Source of the DNA: Fibrisoma limi BUZ 3
GTDB lineage: Bacteria; Bacteroidota; Bacteroidia; Cytophagales; Spirosomataceae
Length of the DNA stretch: 64,000 bases
Assembly: GCF_000296815.2 (NCBI RefSeq)
Contig: NZ_CAIT01000006.1
Location: 1 to 64,000 of the forward strand
Direction: 5' to 3'
The position numbers and the translations under genes were made by a program. The notes below the pieces were generated by a model, which saw only the letters and a program-made list of their open reading frames with translations, was not told the DNA's origin and did not search any database. Of the stretch, positions 53,695 through 63,400 are shown piece by piece. The first letter of the stretch is position 1; each line of letters opens with the position of its first letter.

Positions 53695-53883
53695 TTATTT
53701 AGAAACGGCAGCCATTAACTGTCGGCGGACGCGCTCGGCGGTTTGCAAATCCTTCAGACTAATCTTAGTCCGGTCCCGTAAAGCTGGGCTGTTCTGGAGT
53801 TGTTCAATGCTCATCTTAAGCAAAAAAGCCATCGTTTCAAGGCCCGGCTCGGTTGCTTCTATGGGGACGATTAGCTTCTTCAT
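53695..53883 (-). CDS. Small hypothetical protein (62 residues)
   Basis: The product starts MKKLIVPIEATEPGLETMAFLL and has an alternating helical pattern, with TKISLKDLQTAERVRRQLMAA at the end in charged helices. No family is recognised. A longer frame upstream is AT-rich and not used. It lies alone between the hsp20 and GH9 genes. Confidence 0.5.
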   Translation of the reverse strand: MKKLIVPIEATEPGLETMAFLLKMSIEQLQNSPALRDRTKISLKDLQTAERVRRQLMAAVSK

Positions 53884-54027
53884 GATACGTAACTTATTTA
53901 TATACCTGTAACAAATTTTTAATGAATTTCTAACCATTAGATGCTATAGTTTTATGGGTTATAGGCTTATAAGTCAGTAGGGTTAAGGGTTGGTGGGGAT
54001 TCTGAAAAATACAATTGGAGGCCATAC

Positions 54028-54062
54028 AAAAAAGCCGTCACCCAGATCCGGACGACGGCTTT
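54028..54062 (-). terminator. Terminator of the GH9 gene
   Basis: AAAGCCGTC (54031-54039) pairs with GACGGCTTT (54054-54062), and on the minus strand the stem is followed by TTTGTATGG. It lies 20 bases downstream of the GH9 stop. Confidence 0.85.
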
Positions 54063-54081
54063 CTACTTACAATACACACGC

Positions 54082-57000
54082 CTATTGTTTCAGCACTTTT
54101 TCGGACAGGCTCTGCTGCGGGGTACTCACTTTCAATAGCAAGATTCCGGTTGACGAACGGCCAACCGACAACGTGTGCCGCTCTACGTCAACAGCCTGCT
54201 CAACGACCAGCTCGTTGATCTGTCGACCTTGCAGGTCCGTCAGCAGTAACCTGAGCGGTTGACCACCGGCTCCCCGTACTTCGACGTCGAACTGATCACC
54301 CGATACAGGGTTGCCAAGGATGGTAACGCGTAGCTCCTCACTAGCTTCTGACGTAGCGAGCCGACCAGCTGATGAACAGGCCGAAGTTGGCGTAAAGTCA
54401 CGCTCTGCATCGTTCCAGCCGCCCCCGTTGGCCGGGCGTTGCCGGGCCCGCAACTTCAGACTCTTGTCCCGCCGTTTTTCGTCAACCGTGAACGTCGGTG
54501 TTGATTGCCAGCCGTTGGATATGCTCGGAATCTGGTATTCAATCGCGTTGCCGTTTCCGCCCGATGTCCGGATGGTGAGCTGACCGGTGGCACAATTGTA
54601 CAGCGGTGTTTCCATCTTCAGGGCTCCGGCCTGCACCGTAACGCGTACTGTAGTGCCCGCACTCGTGCACTCACCCTGCCTGCAAACGCCCGTGAACGTG
54701 AACGTACCGGTGGCATCAGTACCAACGACAATATTCCCGGTTCCGGATGTATTGTTTGGTCCAGTCCAGCTCAGTTGACCACTGCAGTTTGTCGCTACCA
54801 GTGTTACGTTACCCGTGTATTGCGTCACCGTCAGCGACGATTTACCGGCCGGATAGAGCTGTCCGGCCTGGGTTGCGTAGTTCGGGGCGGGTACTTCATT
54901 TACCTTCACGCTGGTGGCCGTGGCCTCACTGGATAGTGCCCCATTGGTGCAGACCGCGCTGTAGCTGTACGTACCGCCCGTTGAGGGGACAACAATTGAA
55001 CCACCATTGACCTGACCTTGCGGATTCCCCTGCCATTGCGGAGTGCCTGAGGCACAACTGGCTGACAGGGTCAGGCTTTGGCCCGCGCAGGCTGAGCCGG
55101 AGGCCGGTAGGCCGCTGAATGTCGGCGCCGACGGTGTATTCTCGAATGCCAATACGAGTTGGGGCTGGTTGTCGAAGGCTTCTTTGGTACGGAAGTCTTT
55201 CCACGGAGCCTGATCCGAGTTGATGGCCCAGGAGAGCACTTTGTCGGCAGATAAGGCCGCCCGGACAAGGTCCGTTACGTCAATCTCGTAGTACTTCCCT
55301 TCTCCGCCGACAGTAATGGTTTTCACTACGTCGCCGGTGGCAGTAGGCAAGGCTGACCGATTACCTTCCGTCCAGGTTTTGGTGTTCGTCGCTTTCAGGG
55401 TAAGGGAGAGTGGTCCCGAGCTGAACAGACGGAATTTGGCAGTCGATACGTTACCCTGCACATTAGCCAGATCGAAGCGGGTAAAGGCCGTGGCATACAG
55501 ACTAAACGTCCCGAAGGCGCCGGTTCCCAGGGCGTTGTCTTCCGTGCTGGTATCGTCGGTTGGGCCAAGGGTTACCGTCGGGGTTGTGACGGAAGCTGTG
55601 CTGGCGGTGAGGGGGGCGCTCGACGTACCGTTACCCGATTCATCCCTGGCTTTTACGCTGAAGGTGTAGGCTGTACCGGGGCTGAGCCCTTTCACCAGGA
55701 GCGAATAGGCGCTGCCGGGGAGTGTCGTCAGAAGTGTCGTTCCATTATAGACCTCGTAGTTCGTTACACCTACATTGTCCGTGGCCTGCGCCCAGGAAAG
55801 CCGTAAGCCGCCCTGCGCCGTTTCGGTCGCCGTAAGTGCGCTCGGTGCGGTTGGAGCCTGTGTATCCACGAAGCCGTTCATCGTAATGACTAGTTCGGGC
55901 TTAGGACCATCGCTTTCTTTCGAGCCGACGTCCGTCCAACTACCTACGTTGTTGTTCAGTTGAAACGACGCGATCTTATTCCGACCGGCTCCCAACTCGG
56001 CCTTGATGTAATCCGTTACGTCAAACTCAAGTACGGGGCCAGTGCTGCCGGGAGCCGAGCGAGTGGCAATGACCGTTGCCTGTTCGGGGTTCGTTGCCCC
56101 TGATTCTGTCCAGCTATCCTGACTATCCGGATGAACGCCCAAGTATGCCAGGTAAGCGGTAGCCGTAAGTTTGTTCAGTCGCAGAATGGCCCGGGTCGGG
56201 GTACCGGACACCGATGAGAGATCGAATTTGTAGAAACTGCTGGTGTACAGGCTCGCGTGCAGACTGGCTGAACTACCGTTACCGTCGCTGTCTTTGTCGT
56301 GGGTTGGGTTCAGTACGTAGCGGACATCGCTGGCAAGTGTCGTTACGTTCACTACGTTGCTGGCTCCCGACGCATTATTGGCTGCATCGAACGCCTTAAC
56401 AGTGAACGCATACGCCGTATTCGGGCTCAGGCCTGTTACAGAAAATGACGGTGTGGTGGTTTCGCCAATCTTCTGGTCATTTCGATACACCTCGTATTTC
56501 GTTACGCCGACATTATCCGCCGAAGCCGACCAGTTGAGTTGCAGCGCCGTACTCTGCACACCCGTAGCCGTCAGGTTGGTCGGGGCTGTGGGCGCCTGCG
56601 CATCACTGACTGGAGCGACGGTCAGGCAGAGGTCGTCGATTAGAACGGTGCCACCCGGTCCGGCTGGGAAACCAATCAGAATTTTATTAGTGTTGGCCGG
56701 TGTCTGAAGCGGGCCGATCACCAATTGCTGATACGTGTCGCTGCCCGGAATGTCGGTCTGTACGGTGGACGCCGTAATTTCGTTGCCGTCTGCGTCGATA
56801 AACTTGACCTGCACCAGGGCGTAACCGGGGTTGCCGGTTTTCTTGGTCCAGACTTTGAACGTGTAGGCACCCTGCGGAGGGTTGTAGAACTGCTGGTGCA
56901 TGTAACCGTCGCCATTGTCCGAACCAATCCGGGCGGCTTTACTACCGGAGTGTGCGTCGGAGACAATGCTGATGTTATTCCGTACGTCGTAAGCGCTCAG

Positions 57001-60000
57001 GTCGGTCTCTTCGAAGCTGGCGTTTACGAGTTTGTTACCCTCGCAGGGCGTAACCGGCGTGGTGGTTTCGACGGTCAGGCATACATCATCGACCAGCACC
57101 GTACCGCCCGAGCCGACCGGGAAGCCGACCAGCACTTTATTAGTGTTTGCCGGTGCCTGAACGGGGCCTAACACCACTTGTTGATAACCGGTCCCATTCG
57201 GGATATCGGTCTGTACGGTAGCCGTGGTGATCTCGTTTCCGGCTGCGTCGATGAATTTCATGGATACCAGCGCGTAGCTCGGCGTACCCACTTTTTTGGT
57301 CCAGACACGGAAGGTGTAGGCACCCGGCGGGGCGTTGTAGAATTGCTGGTGCATGTAGCCATCGGCGTTGCCGGAGCCGACCTGAGCGGCTTTACTGCCC
57401 GAATTGGCGTCGGAGACGATAGTGACGTTGTTCCGGACATCATAGGCACTCAGGTCAGGATCTTCAAAGCCGGGATTGACGAAGCGGTTACCTTCGCAGG
57501 TCGGTGGCGTGTTGCTGATCGACACGGTTACCGGAATCTGAACCGTAAAATTGCCGTCGACAGTCCGGGCCGTTACGGTGGCAGTGCCCGTCTGAACGCC
57601 CGTAACGGTTCCGCCCAGCACCGTAACAACGGCCGTGTTGCTGCTTTCCCACGTGACGGCCGGATTGGTCGCATTACCCGGTTGTACTGAAGCCGTCAGC
57701 GTACCGGTCTGCCCCGTCAGAACCGTCAGCGATTGCGGAGTGACAGTCAGGCCCGTGACGGGTACGTTCTGAAACGGCGGTTCTTCAGCCGCGAACAGGG
57801 CACCGTACGTCATGATGGACCACAGTTGCGATTGGTGCACGGTCCACTCGGTCGCCAATGGACTGGTGCGTTGCTCAAACCAGCGTTCGTGGCCGGGCCA
57901 TTCGTCCAGATTAGCCGGATACAGCGAGCCCGTGCGCTCCGGCCAGTGGTGATCCCACCAGCCCTGTTGCGCCGGACGCGGATTGCTGGCCAGCCACGGC
58001 CCGTACGGTACGATACCCGTCCGGGTTGTGTTCGTGTTGCCCGAATACCAGGAATCCATATGGAAGATCTCGCGGGGCGAGCGTTCGCCTAAGCCAGTCA
58101 CCCAGGTTTGGTTCAGCGGGTTGTTCCCCAGAAAATAGTCGGCCGTCGTGCCGATGTACTGAAGGTATTCGTTCGATTTGTCGGGCTTGATGTTCTTCAG
58201 CAGGCCATAGGCCATGATTCCTTCGGTCGTCATCGGCGAACTACCCTGACCAACGAGCATTGGATAGTAGAAATCGCCACCCCAGCGGGCCGCCCGCTTC
58301 TGCGCTGAGCTGACCAACAGATAATCGGCGGATGATTCGGTTTTAGCCTGAATCGCCGACACAATCGCGCTCTCGGTCGGACGGCTACCCGGCACCAGCA
58401 GGTACGCCCACAGGCCGAATCGAACGTCGTCCTGGAGCGTTACGTCGTTTAAATTCAGCGAGCTGAAATCGGCTTTGAACTGGTCGTGGTACGTAGCGGT
58501 TCCGGTCAGCCGGTACAGCATAGCGGCCGCATACAGTCGGTCGAACTTCAGGTTGTAGTCGCGTCTGGGCGTTTCGTCCGCGGCCGTTTGTTTGCTGATG
58601 GCCCAGGCGTACGCGTCGATGGCTTCCTGCTGCCAGTTGATGCCCTCAGCATCAGACACGCTTGCCACACTCAGGCAATGAGCGTACTGAGCCGCCATAC
58701 CGGCATACCGGAAGGTTGTCCAGACGTCCTCGCCCGATACGTACCAGTCGCGGTCGGTGTCGTCCCAGGAGGCTTTGGTAGTACCGTCGGCCCGTTCGTC
58801 GCCACCCCAGAGGTCGCCCGATACGCGCGCACCAACGCCACCGGTACCGTAGCCCGCATCCTTGATCGCGTGGCGAGTCCGATGCAGGTAACGTAAGAGC
58901 CAGCGGGCCTCGTCCAGAATATCGGGTTGGCCGTTGTTTTTTTCGGGCAGTTTCAGCGCATTGTCCGTAAACTTGTTCGGAAAGGTTTCGTATAGGAACA
59001 TGAGGTTAACCGGAATGCGCGTATGCGAGAAGTAGCCATCCCAGTCACCGGCGTCCTGGTACCAGCCCCAGGTGTTGATCAGTCCTTTTTTACCCGCTTC
59101 GTAAGCGGCTTTTTCGGGTGCGCCACCCCCATCGGTTGGGTAGTCGTAGTCGCGGGCGGTACTGTAATACAACCGGTTGGTAAAGCCGGGCGTCAGGTTA
59201 GGGTTGTGCGGAGCGGGGCGATTCTGATCGGATAGCTCGCCCTGCGTAATGGCAATACCACTTCGGTTTTTAAACAGTCCGTTCATCACGCTGCCGAACA
59301 CCTCCGCGTACACGTTCTGGTCGATGCGAAAGGGAAACGAACTACCGATTCCTTCGACGGCCAGTACGTAGTCGCCGGGTGCGGTCAGAGCCGAGAAATT
59401 ACACTCGTATACATCGGCCCCTGCAAAGTTGGCATTCGGGGTGTTGCCGGCCTGACCGGTTTCGGGGTTGGTTTTTGATTTGGCCAGTTGCAGCGTTCCC
59501 GAGAAAGCCACCTGGTTGGTTGTCTTATTGACCACCCAAAAGGGCTTACCGGCATAGGTCGACAGATCCAGGCCGCCTTTGCTGCCCATCCAGTGGTACA
59601 CGTATCCAAATTTGAGGGCTGCGTTGGGTTTGTAGCCAATCTGGTTGACGTGTACGGCTTCCGACCGAATTGTCTTTTCGTTGTACGTAAACGTCCAGGT
59701 ACTGCCGTTGACCCCGAGTGAACCCGTATTGAGGGTGTAAGCCTTGTCGCGTTGCAGCGGGGAGGGTAGGTAGAGATACAGGAAGTGCTCGCTGGCGTGA
59801 TCGGGTGAGGTATTCACGCAGCCGGTGCTGTTGTTGTAGCTCTGACACAAAAATACCCACGACGTTCCTTTGCTTTTCCGACCAATATCCGTCGGGTTTT
59901 TGGCGGCCGAATAAGAAGGGTCGTTACTACTGCTTAGCTGATACGATGTCAGCGTCGTGGCAGCGCCCAGATTCAGGGGCGTATAAACGATCGACTCATC

Positions 60001-60162
60001 GCCCCGGCGTTGACCGCGCTGGTGTTTCTGGGCATAACCTTCATTAATGTGGACTACCAGAATCCGGTCCGTCAATGGAAGGACGTCCACAATCTCTTGT
60101 GCCTTCGCCCACGGATGAAACAGCAGGAGCAGGCAGAGGGAGAATAGATGTTTTAGCTTCAT
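54082..60162 (-). CDS. Giant multidomain GH9 glycoside hydrolase (T9SS cargo)
   Basis: The 2026-residue protein has a signal peptide (about 1-22), an N-terminal immunoglobulin-like GH9 domain (about 170-290), a GH9 (alpha/alpha)6 barrel with QDAGDWDGY (about 372, catalytic Asp) and an end segment ATEWTVHQSQLW (about 780, catalytic Glu candidate), a Big_2-type domain (about 797-880), two near-identical carbohydrate-binding-like repeats (about 889-1026 and 1039-1184), FN3 and DNRLRE/CBM96-like domains alternating (about 1186-1671), an Ig-like region and a T9SS sorting end. It is expected to attack cellulose-like beta-glucans outside the cell. The start chosen places the signal peptide first; upstream ATGs are rejected. 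Confidence 0.92.
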   Translation of the reverse strand: MKLKHLFSLCLLLLFHPWAKAQEIVDVLPLTDRILVVHINEGYAQKHQRGQRRGDESIVYTPLNLGAATTLTSYQLSSSNDPSYSAAKNPTDIGRKSKGTSWVFLCQSYNNSTGCVNTSPDHASEHFLYLYLPSPLQRDKAYTLNTGSLGVNGSTWTFTYNEKTIRSEAVHVNQIGYKPNAALKFGYVYHWMGSKGGLDLSTYAGKPFWVVNKTTNQVAFSGTLQLAKSKTNPETGQAGNTPNANFAGADVYECNFSALTAPGDYVLAVEGIGSSFPFRIDQNVYAEVFGSVMNGLFKNRSGIAITQGELSDQNRPAPHNPNLTPGFTNRLYYSTARDYDYPTDGGGAPEKAAYEAGKKGLINTWGWYQDAGDWDGYFSHTRIPVNLMFLYETFPNKFTDNALKLPEKNNGQPDILDEARWLLRYLHRTRHAIKDAGYGTGGVGARVSGDLWGGDERADGTTKASWDDTDRDWYVSGEDVWTTFRYAGMAAQYAHCLSVASVSDAEGINWQQEAIDAYAWAISKQTAADETPRRDYNLKFDRLYAAAMLYRLTGTATYHDQFKADFSSLNLNDVTLQDDVRFGLWAYLLVPGSRPTESAIVSAIQAKTESSADYLLVSSAQKRAARWGGDFYYPMLVGQGSSPMTTEGIMAYGLLKNIKPDKSNEYLQYIGTTADYFLGNNPLNQTWVTGLGERSPREIFHMDSWYSGNTNTTRTGIVPYGPWLASNPRPAQQGWWDHHWPERTGSLYPANLDEWPGHERWFEQRTSPLATEWTVHQSQLWSIMTYGALFAAEEPPFQNVPVTGLTVTPQSLTVLTGQTGTLTASVQPGNATNPAVTWESSNTAVVTVLGGTVTGVQTGTATVTARTVDGNFTVQIPVTVSISNTPPTCEGNRFVNPGFEDPDLSAYDVRNNVTIVSDANSGSKAAQVGSGNADGYMHQQFYNAPPGAYTFRVWTKKVGTPSYALVSMKFIDAAGNEITTATVQTDIPNGTGYQQVVLGPVQAPANTNKVLVGFPVGSGGTVLVDDVCLTVETTTPVTPCEGNKLVNASFEETDLSAYDVRNNISIVSDAHSGSKAARIGSDNGDGYMHQQFYNPPQGAYTFKVWTKKTGNPGYALVQVKFIDADGNEITASTVQTDIPGSDTYQQLVIGPLQTPANTNKILIGFPAGPGGTVLIDDLCLTVAPVSDAQAPTAPTNLTATGVQSTALQLNWSASADNVGVTKYEVYRNDQKIGETTTPSFSVTGLSPNTAYAFTVKAFDAANNASGASNVVNVTTLASDVRYVLNPTHDKDSDGNGSSASLHASLYTSSFYKFDLSSVSGTPTRAILRLNKLTATAYLAYLGVHPDSQDSWTESGATNPEQATVIATRSAPGSTGPVLEFDVTDYIKAELGAGRNKIASFQLNNNVGSWTDVGSKESDGPKPELVITMNGFVDTQAPTAPSALTATETAQGGLRLSWAQATDNVGVTNYEVYNGTTLLTTLPGSAYSLLVKGLSPGTAYTFSVKARDESGNGTSSAPLTASTASVTTPTVTLGPTDDTSTEDNALGTGAFGTFSLYATAFTRFDLANVQGNVSTAKFRLFSSGPLSLTLKATNTKTWTEGNRSALPTATGDVVKTITVGGEGKYYEIDVTDLVRAALSADKVLSWAINSDQAPWKDFRTKEAFDNQPQLVLAFENTPSAPTFSGLPASGSACAGQSLTLSASCASGTPQWQGNPQGQVNGGSIVVPSTGGTYSYSAVCTNGALSSEATATSVKVNEVPAPNYATQAGQLYPAGKSSLTVTQYTGNVTLVATNCSGQLSWTGPNNTSGTGNIVVGTDATGTFTFTGVCRQGECTSAGTTVRVTVQAGALKMETPLYNCATGQLTIRTSGGNGNAIEYQIPSISNGWQSTPTFTVDEKRRDKSLKLRARQRPANGGGWNDAERDFTPTSACSSAGRLATSEASEELRVTILGNPVSGDQFDVEVRGAGGQPLRLLLTDLQGRQINELVVEQAVDVERHTLSVGRSSTGILLLKVSTPQQSLSEKVLKQ

Positions 60163-60230
60163 ACAATTGAGGGTTTGACTAATCGCATGGCCTTCAGGAA
60201 TGATCAATTTTTTCTTGAATTCATGCAAAT

Positions 60231-60238
60231 CAAAAGTA
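60231..60238 (-). promoter_or_regulatory. -7 box TACTTTTG for the GH9 gene
   Basis: On the minus strand TACTTTTG matches TANNTTTG and lies about 70 bases upstream of the GH9 start. The shared spacer with the divergent hybrid sensor is 297 bases long. Confidence 0.45.
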
Positions 60239-60459
60239 GAGAGATAGCTGTAGGAGCAGTTGGACGAATCCGGCTAAACCTTGGATAAATGCTTCGCGTT
60301 TGATTATCAATTGGTTAAGCGGGGTGTTGTTGACATTTGCATGGCTAAAAGGAAAGATGAGTTAACCATCCATTTCTGGCGAAGCTATTTTCAGAACAGA
60401 CAAGGTCACAGAACATGCGGCTTTTTTGTATCTTAGAAGCAGTTAATTGAACTTTACCA

Positions 60460-63400
60460 GTGCTGAAGGATACGCAACCTCTGTTTTGGCGAGTCAGGCT
60501 TCGCCGACTGCTTTTCCTGACTGGCTTGGCTGTTTTGCTCGTTCGGCCGGGGTTTTCACAGGTAAAATTTCATAAAATCTCCACGGCACAGGGGCTTTCG
60601 CAAAGCTCGGTAGTCGCTATTCATGAGGATAAGCAAGGCTTTCTATGGTTAGGCACCGCCGATGGCCTGAACCGGTACGATGGGTACGGTTTCACGGTTT
60701 ATCGACACCTACCGCACGATTCGACGAGCCTGCCATCGAGCCATATTTCAGCATTGGATGAAGACAGCAACGGGCGACTGTGGGTCGGTACCATAACGGG
60801 TGGGGCCTGTTACCTCGATCGGTCAACGGGCCACTTTGTACGGGTACCGCTACTGGCCGACCGCCGTTCCATCACCATCGTTTCATCCATTGTGGCTCAG
60901 GGATCGGATGTCTGGGTCGGGTCGGATGCTGCGGGGCTGTTTCATATTGATACCCGTACCCGAAAAACCCGGTGGTTGTCAAAACGAGGAGGACCGGTCT
61001 TTGAACCTAACGTTACGGCGCTCGCCGAGGGGCGTAACAACACCTGTTGGGCCGGTACGGGCGACGGTACTATCTACCAGTTGTCCAGCAGGATAGATCG
61101 TCCGTTGCGTCGGTTGGTCGTGGCGCGTAAGGCTGGTGCTAATCGCATCAATCGGCTGTTTGAAGATAGTCGGGGTCGACTCTGGATCAGTACGGAGGCT
61201 AACGGTGTATATCGGCTTGACCCGGGTCATGTACAGCCTGAACGAGTGCTGTACGTACCCAATCAGCCCGGTGGCATTAACTCGGTGCAGGCTTTTGAGG
61301 AAGACCGTCGGCATAACCTCTGGCTGGGTACCGACGATGGGGTACTGGTGGCTCCCGGTGGTAATCTAACCCAATCCCGACATTATCGGGCTGGACCTGA
61401 TTCCGAATTTGGACTGAGCAGCCACGCGGTAAAAAGCATTCGGCAGGATCGAAACGGGAATATCTGGATCGGTACCTGGGAGGCCGGACTTAATGTAGTG
61501 TACCGGCTAACGGACCGATTCCAGTCGTTGACGTATAAACCCAACGAGCCGAACGGCCTGCCGGCACGTAAAGTGACTGCTGTCGGGGGCGACCGGCAGG
61601 GAGGTATCTGGATTGGCACCAACATGGGGCTAACGTATTGGCAGCCCAATCGGCACCGTTTTACGCATTACCGGCCACCCAACCTGAGCGGGCTGGATGT
61701 CAACCTGGTGTATACCCACCCAACCGATCAGGCACTGGTAGGCGTCTGGAACAAAGCGTTCGATGTCTGGAACCCAAAATCCGGGCGGTTTCAGAATCTG
61801 CTTGGCCGGCTGACAGCTGATGATACCTCAGTTACAAATTCGGTAAAGGCATTCTGTCGTGCCCGCGACGGACGGGTCTGGGTGGTGAGCCAAAATGCAG
61901 GCATTGTTCGCTTCGACCCGGCTACGCTGCAAAGCGAGTCGATCCCACCGGCTGTCGATGGGGTAGATGTTCGCCGACTGGGGCCGGGTACGGTATGCGA
62001 AACCGCCGATGGAACGCTTTGGATGGGCATGTTCAACAACGGACTCTGGGCTTATGACCTACGTACTCGCCGAACGCAACACTATCAGGCCAGCAACCAA
62101 CGGGGTAGCCTGTCTGAAAACCACATTCTGACGTTGTTCGAAGATTCGAAGAAGCGGCTCTGGATTGGCACGAATGGGGGAGGGCTGAATCAATTTGACC
62201 CTAAAACCGGCCGGTTTATCGTCTACACAACGGAGCACGGTCTGGCTAACAATACGGTTAAAGGTATTCTGGAAGACGACCATGGTAACCTGTGGATGGC
62301 AACCAACGACGGCCTTTCCAAACTGGAAATCAATCGGCGGCAGTTTACTACGTATACGGTGCACGACGGCCTGCCGAGCCGTGAATTTCTGGTTGGGGCC
62401 TGCTACAAAAGCCCCGACGGCCATATGTATTTTGGAACGATGGATGGCCTGGCCTACTTTCACCCGGACAGTATTGAGTCCAGCCGCGAAGCACTGCCCA
62501 TTTACCTGACGGGCCTGCGGCTGTTTAATCGACCCGTTACGGTGGGGGTGGCCGATTCGCCACTTCAACGACCCGTAGTGGAAACGGATGTGCTGACGTT
62601 GCGACATGACCAGTCGGTTTTCACCATCGATTTCCTGGCGTTGAACCTACAGAATGCGCCCAACCTGCAATACGCCTACCGAATCGATGCGTTTGACCCG
62701 GACTGGAACTACGTGGGCACGCAACGCTCCGCTACCTACACCAATCTGGATCCCGGCGAGTACGTTTTCAGGGTGAAAGCGGCTAATGGAGCCGGCCCCT
62801 GGACCGAGGCTACCACAACGTTGACAATCCGGATTTTGCCGCCCTGGTATCGGACCTGGTGGGCATATACCCTGTATGCGCTGATCCTATTCGCGACCTT
62901 GTTGGCCTGGCGTCGGCTCATAAAAATCAGGGAGCGGTTTCGCAGTGATCTGCGGCTAAAAACCCTGGAAGCTGAAACCATGCGGGAGGTCGACCGGGTA
63001 AAAACCAGTTTCTTTACCAACATATCGCATGAATTTCGAACGCCATTAACGCTGATCATCAGTCCGCTGGAGAAACTGCTCACCGATCCGGCTCCGGAAG
63101 ATTCCAGAACCCTTCGCCAGCAGCACGGCCTTATGCATCGCAACGCCCAGCGGCTCCTGCGGCTCATCAACCAACTGCTCGATCTGGCCAAGCTTGAAGC
63201 TGGCCATCTGCAACCGGGCTACAGCCGTAACACCTTGCCCGATTTTATGAGCCGGCTTGTTGCATCGTTTGACTTTACGGCCCAGCAACACGCCATCGAT
63301 CTGACGTTTACCGCCGACTTCCCGAACGTACCGGTCTGGTATGACCCCGACCTGCTTGAAAAAACGCTGTCGAACCTGATTTCCAACGCACTGAAATTTA

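Noticed and set aside
36643-61000. Polysaccharide utilisation locus in the strict sense
   Set aside because: Glycoside hydrolases and an HTCS are present, but no SusC/SusD pair was found inside the window.
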